Assembly (NCBI RefSeq): GCF_947503795.1 | Contig: NZ_CANNEZ010000001.1 | Coordinates: 549,001-613,000 of the forward strand | Direction: 5' to 3' | Source: an uncultured Jannaschia sp. | GTDB lineage: Bacteria > Pseudomonadota > Alphaproteobacteria > Rhodobacterales > Rhodobacteraceae | DNA length: 64,000 nucleotides | Shown: in pieces, positions 47,240 to 54,883 of the stretch | How the letters are laid out: every line of letters starts with the position of its first letter | Position numbering within the stretch: the stretch's first letter is position 1 | The notes under the pieces: generated by a model | What the model was told of the DNA's origin: nothing | Seen by the model: only the letters and a program-made list of their open reading frames with translations | Databases searched by the model: none | Translations under genes and position numbers: made by a program

Positions 47240-48628
47240 TCACTCCATCACGTAGCCGTAATTTCCGGAAAAGTCCTGCGCCGCGGCCTCGCCGCCGCGC
47301 GTCGAGGCGCGGGTGCCGTTGGGCGCCCCACCGGACACGCGGCCGTAGAGGAACAGCTCGTTCTCGGTCGGTGGGCGGATCCGGTCGGTCGGCAGCGCCA
47401 GCGCGTCGCCGGAGACCGGCGAGACGAGATTTGCCGTGACGATGATCACGAGTTCGGTCTGCGCGCGACGATAGTTCGAGGAGCGGAACAGCGCCCCGAG
47501 GATCGGAACATCGCCCAGCCACGGCACCTGGCTGGTGCCGTCCCGGAACTCATCCTGCAGGATCCCGGCGATCGCGAAGGACTGGCCGTCGCGCAACTCG
47601 ACCGTGGTCGAGGACTGGCGCTGGCTGAAGGCCGGCACGACCGCGCCGCCGATCGTCGCGTTGTTGGCGGTGTCGATGGCCGAGACCGAGGCGTCCATCA
47701 CGAGGTTGATGATGTCGTCATCGACGACGGTCGGCGTGAACTGCAACTCGACGCCGAAGGGGCGGTACTGGACCGAGACCTGGCCTTCCGCGCCTTGGAC
47801 GGGGAGGGGGAACTCGCCGCCCGCGAGGAACCGCGCCGGCTGGCCCGAGAGCGCCGTCAGGTTCGGCTCGGCCAGCGTGCGGACGAGACCGTTATTCTCC
47901 AGCGCCTGAAGCGTCAGGGCCACGTTGTAGTTGCCGCCGCCGAACGCGAAGGTCGCGGTGCCGACGGCCGTGCCGGTCAGGCCGGGCGTGGAGTTCGTCG
48001 TCAGGTTCGGGTTCGGCGCGGGGCCGTCATTGGCGTTGAACGTGAGGTTCGCGCCGAGCTCCTTGCTGATGGAGCGCGACATCTCGGCGAACCGGACCTT
48101 GAGCTGCACCTGCTGCACGCCGCCGACGACCATCAGGTTCAGCACGGCGTCGGGCGCGTAGCGGTTGGCGATCTCGAGGGCCTGGTCGAGCTTCTGCGAC
48201 GAGGACACCGTGCCCGACAGGACGATCCCGTCATTGGCGGTGCGCACCTCGATATGCTCCGACGGCAGCAGCTGGCGCAGCCGCTCCTTGAATTCGGCGA
48301 TGTCGGGGATGACCTGCACCTCGACATTGGTGATGAGGCGTCCGTCCGGCCCCAGAAGCGTCAGGGTGGTCCGGCCGGGCGCCTTGCCCAGCACGTAGAC
48401 GGTGCGCTCCGACAGGGTCGCGATATCCGCGATCAGCGGGTTCGCGACCGACAGTTCCGCGAAGGGAACGTCGGATTCCAGCACGAGGGCGCGGTTCAGC
48501 GGCACCTGCAATGCCGTCTGCGCGCGACCCTGCGCGATCCGGAGGGTTTCGGCATAGGCATCGGCCACGGGGGTACCGGAAATCAGCACCCCGAGCATCG
48601 ACGCCCGAAGGATGGTACGAAACTTCAT
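47240..48628 (-). CDS. rcpA: Tad outer-membrane secretin RcpA/CpaC
   Basis: 462 residues. A signal peptide (MKFRTILRASMLGVLISGTP) and a pilus-associated N-terminal domain (LRIAQGRAQTALQVPLNRAL) are followed by a BON-like domain and the secretin core. Hallmarks are VGGVQQVQLKVRFAEMSRSI, LAEPNLTALSGQPARFLAGG and VPWLGDVPILGALFRSSNYR. It forms the outer-membrane gate for the Flp pilus. A terminator for rcpC lies upstream, so a separate promoter must precede it. Confidence 0.95.
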   Translation of the reverse strand: MKFRTILRASMLGVLISGTPVADAYAETLRIAQGRAQTALQVPLNRALVLESDVPFAELSVANPLIADIATLSERTVYVLGKAPGRTTLTLLGPDGRLITNVEVQVIPDIAEFKERLRQLLPSEHIEVRTANDGIVLSGTVSSSQKLDQALEIANRYAPDAVLNLMVVGGVQQVQLKVRFAEMSRSISKELGANLTFNANDGPAPNPNLTTNSTPGLTGTAVGTATFAFGGGNYNVALTLQALENNGLVRTLAEPNLTALSGQPARFLAGGEFPLPVQGAEGQVSVQYRPFGVELQFTPTVVDDDIINLVMDASVSAIDTANNATIGGAVVPAFSQRQSSTTVELRDGQSFAIAGILQDEFRDGTSQVPWLGDVPILGALFRSSNYRRAQTELVIIVTANLVSPVSGDALALPTDRIRPPTENELFLYGRVSGGAPNGTRASTRGGEAAAQDFSGNYGYVME

Positions 48629-48795
48629 TGTGACCTGCCTCTCTGATCACGCTGCTCTGTTGCGGATCTGACGTCCGCATCGCGTTCACCATGGCGAAAG
48701 CCCTTCAAAAAGCAATCCAGCATGTGATTCGCAGAAGGTCGGGCATGCGCGAGGGCCACACTTCGCCACCTTTCGGACATATTGACGAAACGGAA

Positions 48796-48832
48796 ACGGG
48801 GGCCGCGATCCCGATCGGATCGCGGCCCCCGT
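48796..48832 (-). terminator. strong terminator after rcpC
   Basis: A perfect 15-base-pair stem (48796-48810 with 48818-48832, acgggggccgcgatc and complement), followed on the minus strand by TTCCGTTTC. It lies 19 bases after the rcpC stop and uncouples rcpC from rcpA. Confidence 0.88.
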
Positions 48833-48851
48833 GCCCCGTCATGCGGGTCGA

Positions 48852-49670
48852 TCATTCGTCCGGGCAGGGGACGCGGATCATCACCACTTCGGCGCCCTTG
48901 CGGGTGCGGACGGTACAGATCTTGCCGGCCTCCTGGGTCTGCTGCGCCCCGAGGATGGCCTCGAGCGTCGCTTCGACGGGTGCGCTCTCGGTCTCGTCGC
49001 GGACACCGACCAGCGCGAGCGAGAGACGGCCCGTGGCCTGCGCCTGCGCCAGCTTGGCGACGACATCGGGCGCCACCTCGACGGTGATGTTGCGCGCGAT
49101 CGTGGGGGCGTTGCGCTCCTCGTCGGTCTGCTGGTCGATCGCGATCAGCGGCAGGTTCGCGTGGATCAGCCGGGTGACGCCACCGCCCGCGCCTGAACCC
49201 GTCCAGTAGACATCGACACGGTCGCCGGGGCGCAGGAAGCCCGAGACACCGGAATTGACGTCCGTCTGGAGCGTGAAGGCGCGCATGCCGGGGGTCAGGC
49301 TGGCGGCGACGCCGCCCTCTTCGCCAGGCTTGGTCACCTTGACCGAGAGCAGCGGCTCGTCGCGCTCCATCACGCGCAGGACGGTGCGGAACTCCTCCTC
49401 GCCTTCGGGGAAGACCTCCTCGATCTTGGTGAAGGCGCCGATCGGCACGGCGTCGGCGGGCCAGGCTACCGGCCGCACATCGTTGCGGCGCAGCTGGTCG
49501 CCGTAGCGAAGCTGACGGCGCACCACCAGGACCTCGGTCGTGGTGATGATCTGCTGCTGGGTCGAGGCCAGCGCGTTCTGGTACTGGGCGAAGCGGCCCT
49601 GGGCGGTGTGAATGGCAAATCCTGCGAGGCCGAGACCGGCGAGCAGGACGAGACCGAAAATGAGACGCAT
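48852..49670 (-). CDS. rcpC: Tad periplasmic assembly protein RcpC/CpaB
   Basis: 272 residues from MRLIFGLVLLAGLGLAGFAI, an N-terminal membrane anchor. An SAF-type domain (RQLRYGDQLRRNDVRPVAWP) and a C-terminal domain follow (MRAFTLQTDVNSGVSGFLRP). RcpC binds the secretin and modifies its gating. The coding frame runs upstream without homology, so this ATG was chosen. A degenerate copy of the flp upstream element lies before it. Confidence 0.9.
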   Translation of the reverse strand: MRLIFGLVLLAGLGLAGFAIHTAQGRFAQYQNALASTQQQIITTTEVLVVRRQLRYGDQLRRNDVRPVAWPADAVPIGAFTKIEEVFPEGEEEFRTVLRVMERDEPLLSVKVTKPGEEGGVAASLTPGMRAFTLQTDVNSGVSGFLRPGDRVDVYWTGSGAGGGVTRLIHANLPLIAIDQQTDEERNAPTIARNITVEVAPDVVAKLAQAQATGRLSLALVGVRDETESAPVEATLEAILGAQQTQEAGKICTVRTRKGAEVVMIRVPCPDE

Positions 49671-49801
49671 GGGACGGGGTCCTCGTTGGAAAATCGAGCT
49701 GCTTTGCAGCGGTTCGTTTCCGGTTTGGCGTCGGATTGCGGCGAATCCGTGGAGGGGACGGGGAGTCTCGCGGACGGTTCGGTGGCCGGTTCCGAACAAT
49801 T

Positions 49802-49837
49802 GAAAAGGCGCCCCGGACCGATCTGGTCCGGAGCGCC
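49802..49837 (-). terminator. terminator after flp copy 1
   Basis: Near-perfect stem of 13 positions (49807-49819 with 49825-49837, ggcgccccggacc/ggtccggagcgcc), followed on the minus strand by TTTTC. It is repeated with slight change after copy 2. Confidence 0.92.
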
Positions 49838-50208
49838 CTGTCTCGCCTGGGGAAAGGCGATTGAGACGATTACTTCGTCAGGTCGAGGCCGGTACCGGCG
49901 GCGCCGAAGCCCGCGCCGATCATGTCGGTCTTGAGCTGGGTCTCGATGTCGCCCGAGATGTCCTGGACGCCCTGCGAGACGACGCCCATGACGGCGAGGC
50001 CGAGGCCGACGAGGGCGGCGGTCAGGACGACCCAGTCGACGGTCACGGCGCCGGATTCGTCATTCTTGAAGGTGTTGATCGCGTTCAGCATTGGAGTGTT
50101 CCTTGAGGTTCGGTGGCTGGTCTTCACGGTTCGGATCGTCGGGCGGCATGCCCTTTCGATGCCACCGGTATCGCGGCGAATCCGGGCGGGAATGGGACGG
50201 GCGCGGGG
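49803..50208. repeat. tandem flp repeat unit 1
   Basis: A unit of about 407 bp holding terminator, flp gene, ribosome site and an upstream element (gatgccaccggtatcgcggc...gggcgcgggg). It is directly repeated at 50282-50689 with high identity, separated by about 73 bases of unique sequence. Confidence 0.88.
49870..50091 (-). CDS. flp: Flp-type pilin, copy 1
   Basis: 73 residues: a short leader MLNAINTFKNDESG and the mature helix AVTVDWVVLTAALVGLGLAV. Prepilin peptidase should cut after Gly14. Mature position 5 is Asp where Flp pilins normally have Glu. The tail ends FGAAGTGLDLTK. It differs from copy 2 only near residues 50-55 (ETQLK against KGQLE). A ribosome site GGAAC lies before the ATG. 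Confidence 0.92.
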   Translation of the reverse strand: MLNAINTFKNDESGAVTVDWVVLTAALVGLGLAVMGVVSQGVQDISGDIETQLKTDMIGAGFGAAGTGLDLTK

Positions 50209-50281
50209 TTTGTTTCGGATGATCGCATGGCAAGGCATGTATTTCGCGCAACAGATCAGCCCGATCCGGGGCATTGGCACG

Positions 50282-50319
50282 AAAAAGGCGCCCCGGACCG
50301 ATCTGTGGTCCGGAGCGCC
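50282..50319 (-). terminator. terminator after flp copy 2
   Basis: The same near-perfect 13-position stem as after copy 1 (50287-50299 with 50307-50319), with a loop two bases longer, and TTTTTC on the minus strand. Each flp gene thus ends in its own terminator. Confidence 0.92.
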
Positions 50320-50351
50320 CTGTCTCGCCTGGGGAAAGGCGATTGAGACGA

Positions 50352-50573
50352 TTACTTCGTCAGGTCGAGGCCGGTACCGGCGGCGCCGAAGCCCGCACCG
50401 ATCATGTCGGTCTCGAGCTGGCCCTTGATGTCGCCCGAGATGTCCTGGACGCCCTGCGAGACGACGCCCATGACGGCGAGGCCGAGGCCGACGAGGGCGG
50501 CGGTCAGGACGACCCAGTCGACGGTCACGGCGCCGGATTCATCATTCTTGAAGGTGTTGATCGCGTTCAGCAT
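50352..50573 (-). CDS. flp: Flp-type pilin, copy 2
   Basis: 73 residues, nearly identical to copy 1. The cleavage site is ESG-AVTVDW, the same Asp at mature position 5, and the tail FGAAGTGLDLTK. The residues after 49 are KGQLETDMIG instead of ETQLKTDMIG. As the upstream copy, it may be the main pilin. Its promoter lies in the 638-base gap that also serves the transglycosylase gene. Confidence 0.92.
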   Translation of the reverse strand: MLNAINTFKNDESGAVTVDWVVLTAALVGLGLAVMGVVSQGVQDISGDIKGQLETDMIGAGFGAAGTGLDLTK

Positions 50574-51211
50574 TGGAGTGTTCCTTGAGCTTCGGTGGCA
50601 AGTCTTACGGTTCAGATCGTCGGGCGGCTTGCCCTTTCGATGCCACCGGTATCGCGGCGAATCCGGGCATGAATGGGACGGGCGCGGGGAAAAGACATGA
50701 AAGTTCTGCGTGGTTAATGCGCCGATTCCGCCCGTGACGGCCGTCTGTTGAACGAGTGAGGGCCGCGCCTGCCAGCACGGCCCTCTGTCCCTCGGTCCGT
50801 ACCGATGGAGATGTGACACGACCCTCTTGATCCCCTTCCGCCTGCCAACGAAAGGGCGGGGACTGCTCGATTGTCACGTCTTGCCCGAGTGTCTCGGTGC
50901 CTTTTGTTGATCGGGCTGCGGAAGCGGTCTGCCGTCGCCGCCACAACCCGATGAAGCCGGTATGGGAGGGAAATGGGGCGGAAACGTGTCTTATTCGGAT
51001 CGAATTGGGGACAATAGCGGCTTTACGGGGAATTGACCGTGCTCCGGCAACGATAGCGTGGCCGCAAAGCGTCTGGCCGGGGGTGCGATCCGACGAAAGA
51101 CGGCCCCGGCACGACGAATGTCACACAGGGGCCACGCCCGCCTGCCCGACCCATGACAGATGGGGCGCCCGCGTGGCAAGATACCTCAAAACAAGAACCG
51201 AGCAGTTCATC
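50574..51211. other. 638-bp divergent regulatory region between flp and a lytic transglycosylase
   Basis: No gene was recognised. The left 115 bases belong to the flp repeat unit. The rest (50690-51211) is less GC-rich in places and has no convincing promoter pair, though it must drive flp leftward and the transglycosylase rightward. A frame running through it from 50897 is only an in-frame extension of the transglycosylase gene. Confidence 0.55.
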
Positions 51212-52045
51212 ATGATGAGATCCGTACCCCTCGCCCTTGCGGCGGCGCTGGCCTGTGCCGTGCCCGAAGCTCCGGCCTTGGCCGACTTCACGTTCAAGCG
51301 CGTGCGCCCGCCCGCGGCCGGCACGACGAAGTTCATCAACATCCAGATCGAGCCGCCTGCGCCGGAAGCCGCGCCGCGCCCGTCCCAGCCCGAGTTGCCC
51401 GAGGACATGGTCGCCCGCACCGCGCCGTCCGAGCCCGCGTCGCGCAATCGCGAGCAGGCGTGGTTCTGGTCCGCCGTCTCACCCGAGATTGGCGACGTGC
51501 CGGGCCGGTTCCGGACGGCGGCCCGGGTCGCCGCGCGTCCTCCGCAGGGCAGCGGCGTCGCGGCCCCGGCGCTGGCCCATCTGCGCGACATCGCCAAGCA
51601 TCACGGCTCGGACATCCTGCGACATTCGGTCGGGACGCGGGTCTCGCCCGCGCTGGTCCTGGCGCTGATTTCGGTCGAGTCGGCAGGACGGACGGACGCG
51701 ATGTCCCACAAGGGCGCGAGCGGTCTGATGCAGCTCATCCCGGCGACGGCGGAGCGGTTCGGCGTCTCCGACACCCGCGATCCCGAACAGAACATCCGCG
51801 GCGGCGTCGCCTATCTCGACTGGCTGATGAGGGAGTTCGGCGGCGATCCCGTTCTGGCGCTCGCGGGATACAATGCAGGCGAGGGCGCGGTGCGCCGCCA
51901 CGAGGGCGTGCCGCCCTATGGCGAGACGCGCGCCTATGTGCCGAAGGTCATGGCGGCGTGGAACGTGGCGCGGACGATGTGCACGACCCCGCCCGAGCTG
52001 CCCGGCGACGGCTGCGTCTTCGATGCGACGCTGATGGGCGGCTAG
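51212..52045 (+). CDS. lytic transglycosylase (SLT domain)
   Basis: 277 residues. A signal peptide (MRSVPLALAAALACAV, ending APALA) and a Pro/Ala-rich stretch precede the SLT domain (about 143-255): LISVESAGRTDAMSHKGASG with catalytic Glu156, LMQLIPATAERFGVSDTRDP and LALAGYNAGEGAVRRHEGVP. It cuts glycan strands to 1,6-anhydromuramic ends. It may open peptidoglycan for the pilus machine, but this is inferred from position beside flp. The start ATG (51212) has a weak ribosome site; ATG 51215 is possible. Confidence 0.9.
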   Translation: MMRSVPLALAAALACAVPEAPALADFTFKRVRPPAAGTTKFINIQIEPPAPEAAPRPSQPELPEDMVARTAPSEPASRNREQAWFWSAVSPEIGDVPGRFRTAARVAARPPQGSGVAAPALAHLRDIAKHHGSDILRHSVGTRVSPALVLALISVESAGRTDAMSHKGASGLMQLIPATAERFGVSDTRDPEQNIRGGVAYLDWLMREFGGDPVLALAGYNAGEGAVRRHEGVPPYGETRAYVPKVMAAWNVARTMCTTPPELPGDGCVFDATLMGG

Positions 52046-52064
52046 AAACGCCGCCTGAAGGACC

Positions 52065-52352
52065 TCACTCGATCACGTCGGCCCATTCGGGATGCTTGCG
52101 CGCCTGCGCCTTCACGAAAGGGCAGAGCGCGATCACGCCCTTCCCTTCGGCCCGCATGTCCGCGACCATCCGTTCGGCCAAGGCGAGCCCCGCACCCGAG
52201 CCGCGCAGGCCGTCGGGCACGCCGGTGTGGTCGACGATGATCTTGCTGTCACCCAGCCGCGAATAGGTCATCTCGGCCTCGTGGCCATCTGACGTCAGGA
52301 GCCAGCGGCCGCCGCTCTCGCCATCCTCGCGGGTAATCTCGAATGCGGCCAA
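52065..52352 (-). CDS. small GNAT (YjdJ-type) acetyltransferase
   Basis: 95 residues with the short GNAT fold: DGHEAEMTYSRLGDSKIIVD, VPDGLRGSGAGLALAERMVA (acetyl-CoA loop GLRGSGAG), and ALCPFVKAQARKHPEWADVI at the C-terminus. The start is probably TTG (52352), since no ATG is available before residue 28. It begins four bases after the scoB stop and ends the CoA-transferase operon. The substrate is unknown. Confidence 0.85.
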   Translation of the reverse strand: MAAFEITREDGESGGRWLLTSDGHEAEMTYSRLGDSKIIVDHTGVPDGLRGSGAGLALAERMVADMRAEGKGVIALCPFVKAQARKHPEWADVIE

Positions 52353-52356
52353 GGCG

Positions 52357-52986
52357 TCAGGCGACCAGCGTGGCTTCGGTCAGATCGCGCAGCTCGTCCT
52401 CGGTGACGCCGTCGGCCAGCTCCACCAGTTTCAATCCGCCCTCCACGACGTCGAGCACGCCGAGATTGGTGATGATCCGGTCCACGACCGCCTTGCCGGT
52501 CAGCGGAAGGGTGCAATCCTTAAGAAGCTTCGACTCGCCGTGTTTGTTGGCGTGATCCATCACGACGACCACGCGCCCGACGCCCGCCACGAGGTCCATG
52601 GCCCCGCCCATGCCCTTCACGAGCTTGCCGGGGATCATCCAGTTGGCGAGGTCGCCGTTCTCGGCCACTTCCATCGCGCCGAGGATCGCCATCGCGATCT
52701 TGCCGCCCCGGATCATGCCGAAGCTCTGCGCGCTGTCGAAATAGGCCGAGTGCGGCAGCTCGGTGATCGTCTGCTTGCCCGCGTTGATGAGGTCGGGATC
52801 TTCCTCGCCCTCGTAGGGGAAGGGGCCCATTCCGAGCATCCCGTTCTCGGATTGCAGCGTCACCTCGATCCCCTCGGGGATGTAGTTGGACACCAGCGTC
52901 GGAATCCCGATCCCGAGATTGACGTACCAGCCGTCCTGAAGTTCCTGCGCGGCGCGCGCGGCCATCTGGTTGCGGTCCCAGGGCAT
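52357..52986 (-). CDS. scoB: 3-oxoacid CoA-transferase subunit B
   Basis: 209 residues of CoA-transferase family I. It carries the catalytic Glu in [20 protein letters not shown], and conserved [17 protein letters not shown] and [20 protein letters not shown]. With subunit A it moves CoA between succinyl-CoA and acetoacetate. Its ribosome site AGGAGAG overlaps the TAG stop of the LOV kinase gene, so translation is probably coupled to that gene. Confidence 0.94.
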   Translation of the reverse strand: MPWDRNQMAARAAQELQDGWYVNLGIGIPTLVSNYIPEGIEVTLQSENGMLGMGPFPYEGEEDPDLINAGKQTITELPHSAYFDSAQSFGMIRGGKIAMAILGAMEVAENGDLANWMIPGKLVKGMGGAMDLVAGVGRVVVVMDHANKHGESKLLKDCTLPLTGKAVVDRIITNLGVLDVVEGGLKLVELADGVTEDELRDLTEATLVA

Positions 52987-52995
52987 GGCTCTCTC

Positions 52996-54090
52996 CTAGA
53001 GTTCGACGATGTCGACGGGCACGTCGATCATCACCACGGTGCCGGCGGCGCCGCGGACGGGGGTCAGGGTCGCCTCCAGCCCGTCGAGCAGCGTCGCCAT
53101 CAGGCGGCCCCCGACGGTCTCGGGGTTCGGGAACGGCTCGTTGGCGGGCAGGCCGACGCCGTCATCGCCGATCGTCAGCCGCAGGCCACCCGCCGCAAGC
53201 TTGGTCATCCGCAGCTCGACCACGCCCTCGTCGACCCGCTCGAAGGCGTGGCGGAACGCGTTAGAGAGCACTTCGGACATCAGGAGCGAGATCCGGACCG
53301 CCGCGTCGAGATTGACGTCGATCGGGTCGATATCCTGGACGTAGCGGATGCCCGGACGCCCCTCGTGATGGGCGATGGCCGCGGCGGCACGGCTGAGGAG
53401 CGAGCCGAGGTCGATGCCTGGATGGATGTCCTGCTGGCGGTCGGCCAACTGCATGCTCTCGTAGGCCAGTTGGAGGCATTCGAGCCGGCGGTTCATGTCC
53501 TCGGCGGCGCGGGTGTCGTAGCCCGAGACCTCCTGGCCCAGTTGCTTGAGGACCATGGCGAGATCGCCCTGCACCCGCTCGTGCAGCATCCGCAGTAGGC
53601 CGTGGGCTTGCTCCTCCTCGGCCTCGGAGGCGTAGATTTCCTTCTGGATGCCAAGAAAGAAGATCGGCTTTCCGTTGCTGTCGCTGATCGGCGCGATGAT
53701 CAGCCGGTTCATGAAGGGCGAGCCGTCGGCGCGGTAGTTCAGCAGATCGACCGTGACGTCGCGCCCGTCCGCGACCGCGTGCCGGATGCGGTCGACGGCG
53801 TCCTTGTCGGTGTCCTCGCCCTGCAGGAACCGGCAGTTGCGTCCGATGGCCGCCGAGCGCGAATAGCCCGTCGTCCGCTCGAAGGCCGAGTTGACGTAGA
53901 CGATCGGGTGATCCTCGGCGCGGGCATCGGCCAGCACGACGGCGACACGGACGCGGCTGAAGCCTTCGAGCGCGGCGCTGTCCTCCATCACGGCGGCCAA
54001 TTTGCGACTGCCGGAGGCGCCGGATGCGCGTGCGCGATTGGCCTCGGGTTGGGCCGTGCCGTGTGCAGGAAACTCGCGATCAGGTGCCAT
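52996..54090 (-). CDS. LOV-domain histidine kinase inside the CoA-transferase operon
   Basis: 364 residues, soluble. The LOV domain (about 33-150) keeps the photoactive Cys86 in AIGRNCRFLQGEDTDKDAVD and the flavin contacts NYRADGSPFMNRLIIAPI and FFLGIQKE, so blue-light sensing by FMN is expected. The kinase part has LRMLHERVQGDLAMVLKQLG (phospho-accepting His170), the N-box MSEVLSNAFRHAF (Asn277) and the G-box IGDDGVGLP. The start follows GAGGAGG and overlaps scoA by 11 bases. No response regulator is in the window. Confidence 0.92.
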   Translation of the reverse strand: MAPDREFPAHGTAQPEANRARASGASGSRKLAAVMEDSAALEGFSRVRVAVVLADARAEDHPIVYVNSAFERTTGYSRSAAIGRNCRFLQGEDTDKDAVDRIRHAVADGRDVTVDLLNYRADGSPFMNRLIIAPISDSNGKPIFFLGIQKEIYASEAEEEQAHGLLRMLHERVQGDLAMVLKQLGQEVSGYDTRAAEDMNRRLECLQLAYESMQLADRQQDIHPGIDLGSLLSRAAAAIAHHEGRPGIRYVQDIDPIDVNLDAAVRISLLMSEVLSNAFRHAFERVDEGVVELRMTKLAAGGLRLTIGDDGVGLPANEPFPNPETVGGRLMATLLDGLEATLTPVRGAAGTVVMIDVPVDIVEL

Positions 54091-54793
54091 CAGCCCCTCC
54101 TCTCGGTCGTGTCGTGCGTTGTTCGATGCGTTTCTCGTGCGTGCCCTGGACGATGCGATGCACGTAGATGCCGGGCAGGTGGATGTGATCGGGATCGAGC
54201 GCGCCGGCCTCGACGATCTCCTCGACCTCGACGACACAGACCTTGCCGCACATCGCAGCCGGCGGATTGAAGTTGCGGGCGGTCTTGCGGAACACGAGGT
54301 TGCCCGTGGTGTCGGCCTTCCACGCCTTCACGATCGACAGGTCCGCCACGATCCCCCGCTCGAGGATGTAGGTCTCGCCGTCGAACTCCTTGTGCTCCTT
54401 GCCCTCGGCGATGACCGTGCCGACGCCGGTCTTGGTGTAGAAGCCGGGGATGCCGCAGCCGCCCGCGCGCATCCGTTCGGCCAGCGTGCCCTGCGGGTTG
54501 AACTCCAGCTCCAGCTCGCCCCCGAGATACTGGCGCATGAACTCCTTGTTCTCGCCCACGTAGCTCGAGATCATCTTCTTGACCTGCCGGGTCTGCAGCA
54601 GGATGCCGATGCCGAAATCGTCCACGCCCGCATTGTTGGATGCGAAGGTCATGTCCTTGGTGCCCGCATCCTTGATCGCCTGCAGCAGGAGTTCGGGGAT
54701 GCCCGACAGGCCGAACCCGCCCGCGGCGATCAGCATGCCGTCGAACAACACGCCGTCCAGCGCCTCCGCGGCGGACCCGTAGACCTTCTTCAT
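54080..54793 (-). CDS. scoA: 3-oxoacid CoA-transferase subunit A
   Basis: 237 residues from MKKVYGSAAEALDGVLFDGM. Family I motifs are MLIAAGGFGLSGIPELLLQA, FASNNAGVDDFGIGILLQTR, GGCGIPGFYTKTGVGTVIAE and LVFRKTARNFNPPAAMCGKV. It forms the heterodimer with subunit B, whose gene is separated from it by the LOV kinase. A frame of 18 residues upstream was rejected for lack of a conserved start. It overlaps the kinase by 11 bases. Confidence 0.94.
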   Translation of the reverse strand: MKKVYGSAAEALDGVLFDGMLIAAGGFGLSGIPELLLQAIKDAGTKDMTFASNNAGVDDFGIGILLQTRQVKKMISSYVGENKEFMRQYLGGELELEFNPQGTLAERMRAGGCGIPGFYTKTGVGTVIAEGKEHKEFDGETYILERGIVADLSIVKAWKADTTGNLVFRKTARNFNPPAAMCGKVCVVEVEEIVEAGALDPDHIHLPGIYVHRIVQGTHEKRIEQRTTRPRGGADGT

Positions 54794-54883
54794 TGGCAGC
54801 GCCCCCCCGGCGGAATTCCATCGTATGCGAAGTGATAGACGACACACGGTTTCGTTACAATCACGGCTCCGACGGCTGCGACA

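Larger units (their letters stand above)
50282..50689. repeat. tandem flp repeat unit 2
   Basis: Second copy of the terminator-flp-upstream-element unit found at 49803-50208. Confidence 0.88.

Noticed and set aside
51001-51060. Promoter TTGACC...GATAGC upstream of the lytic transglycosylase
   Set aside because: The spacing is about 13 bases, too short for a sigma-70 promoter.
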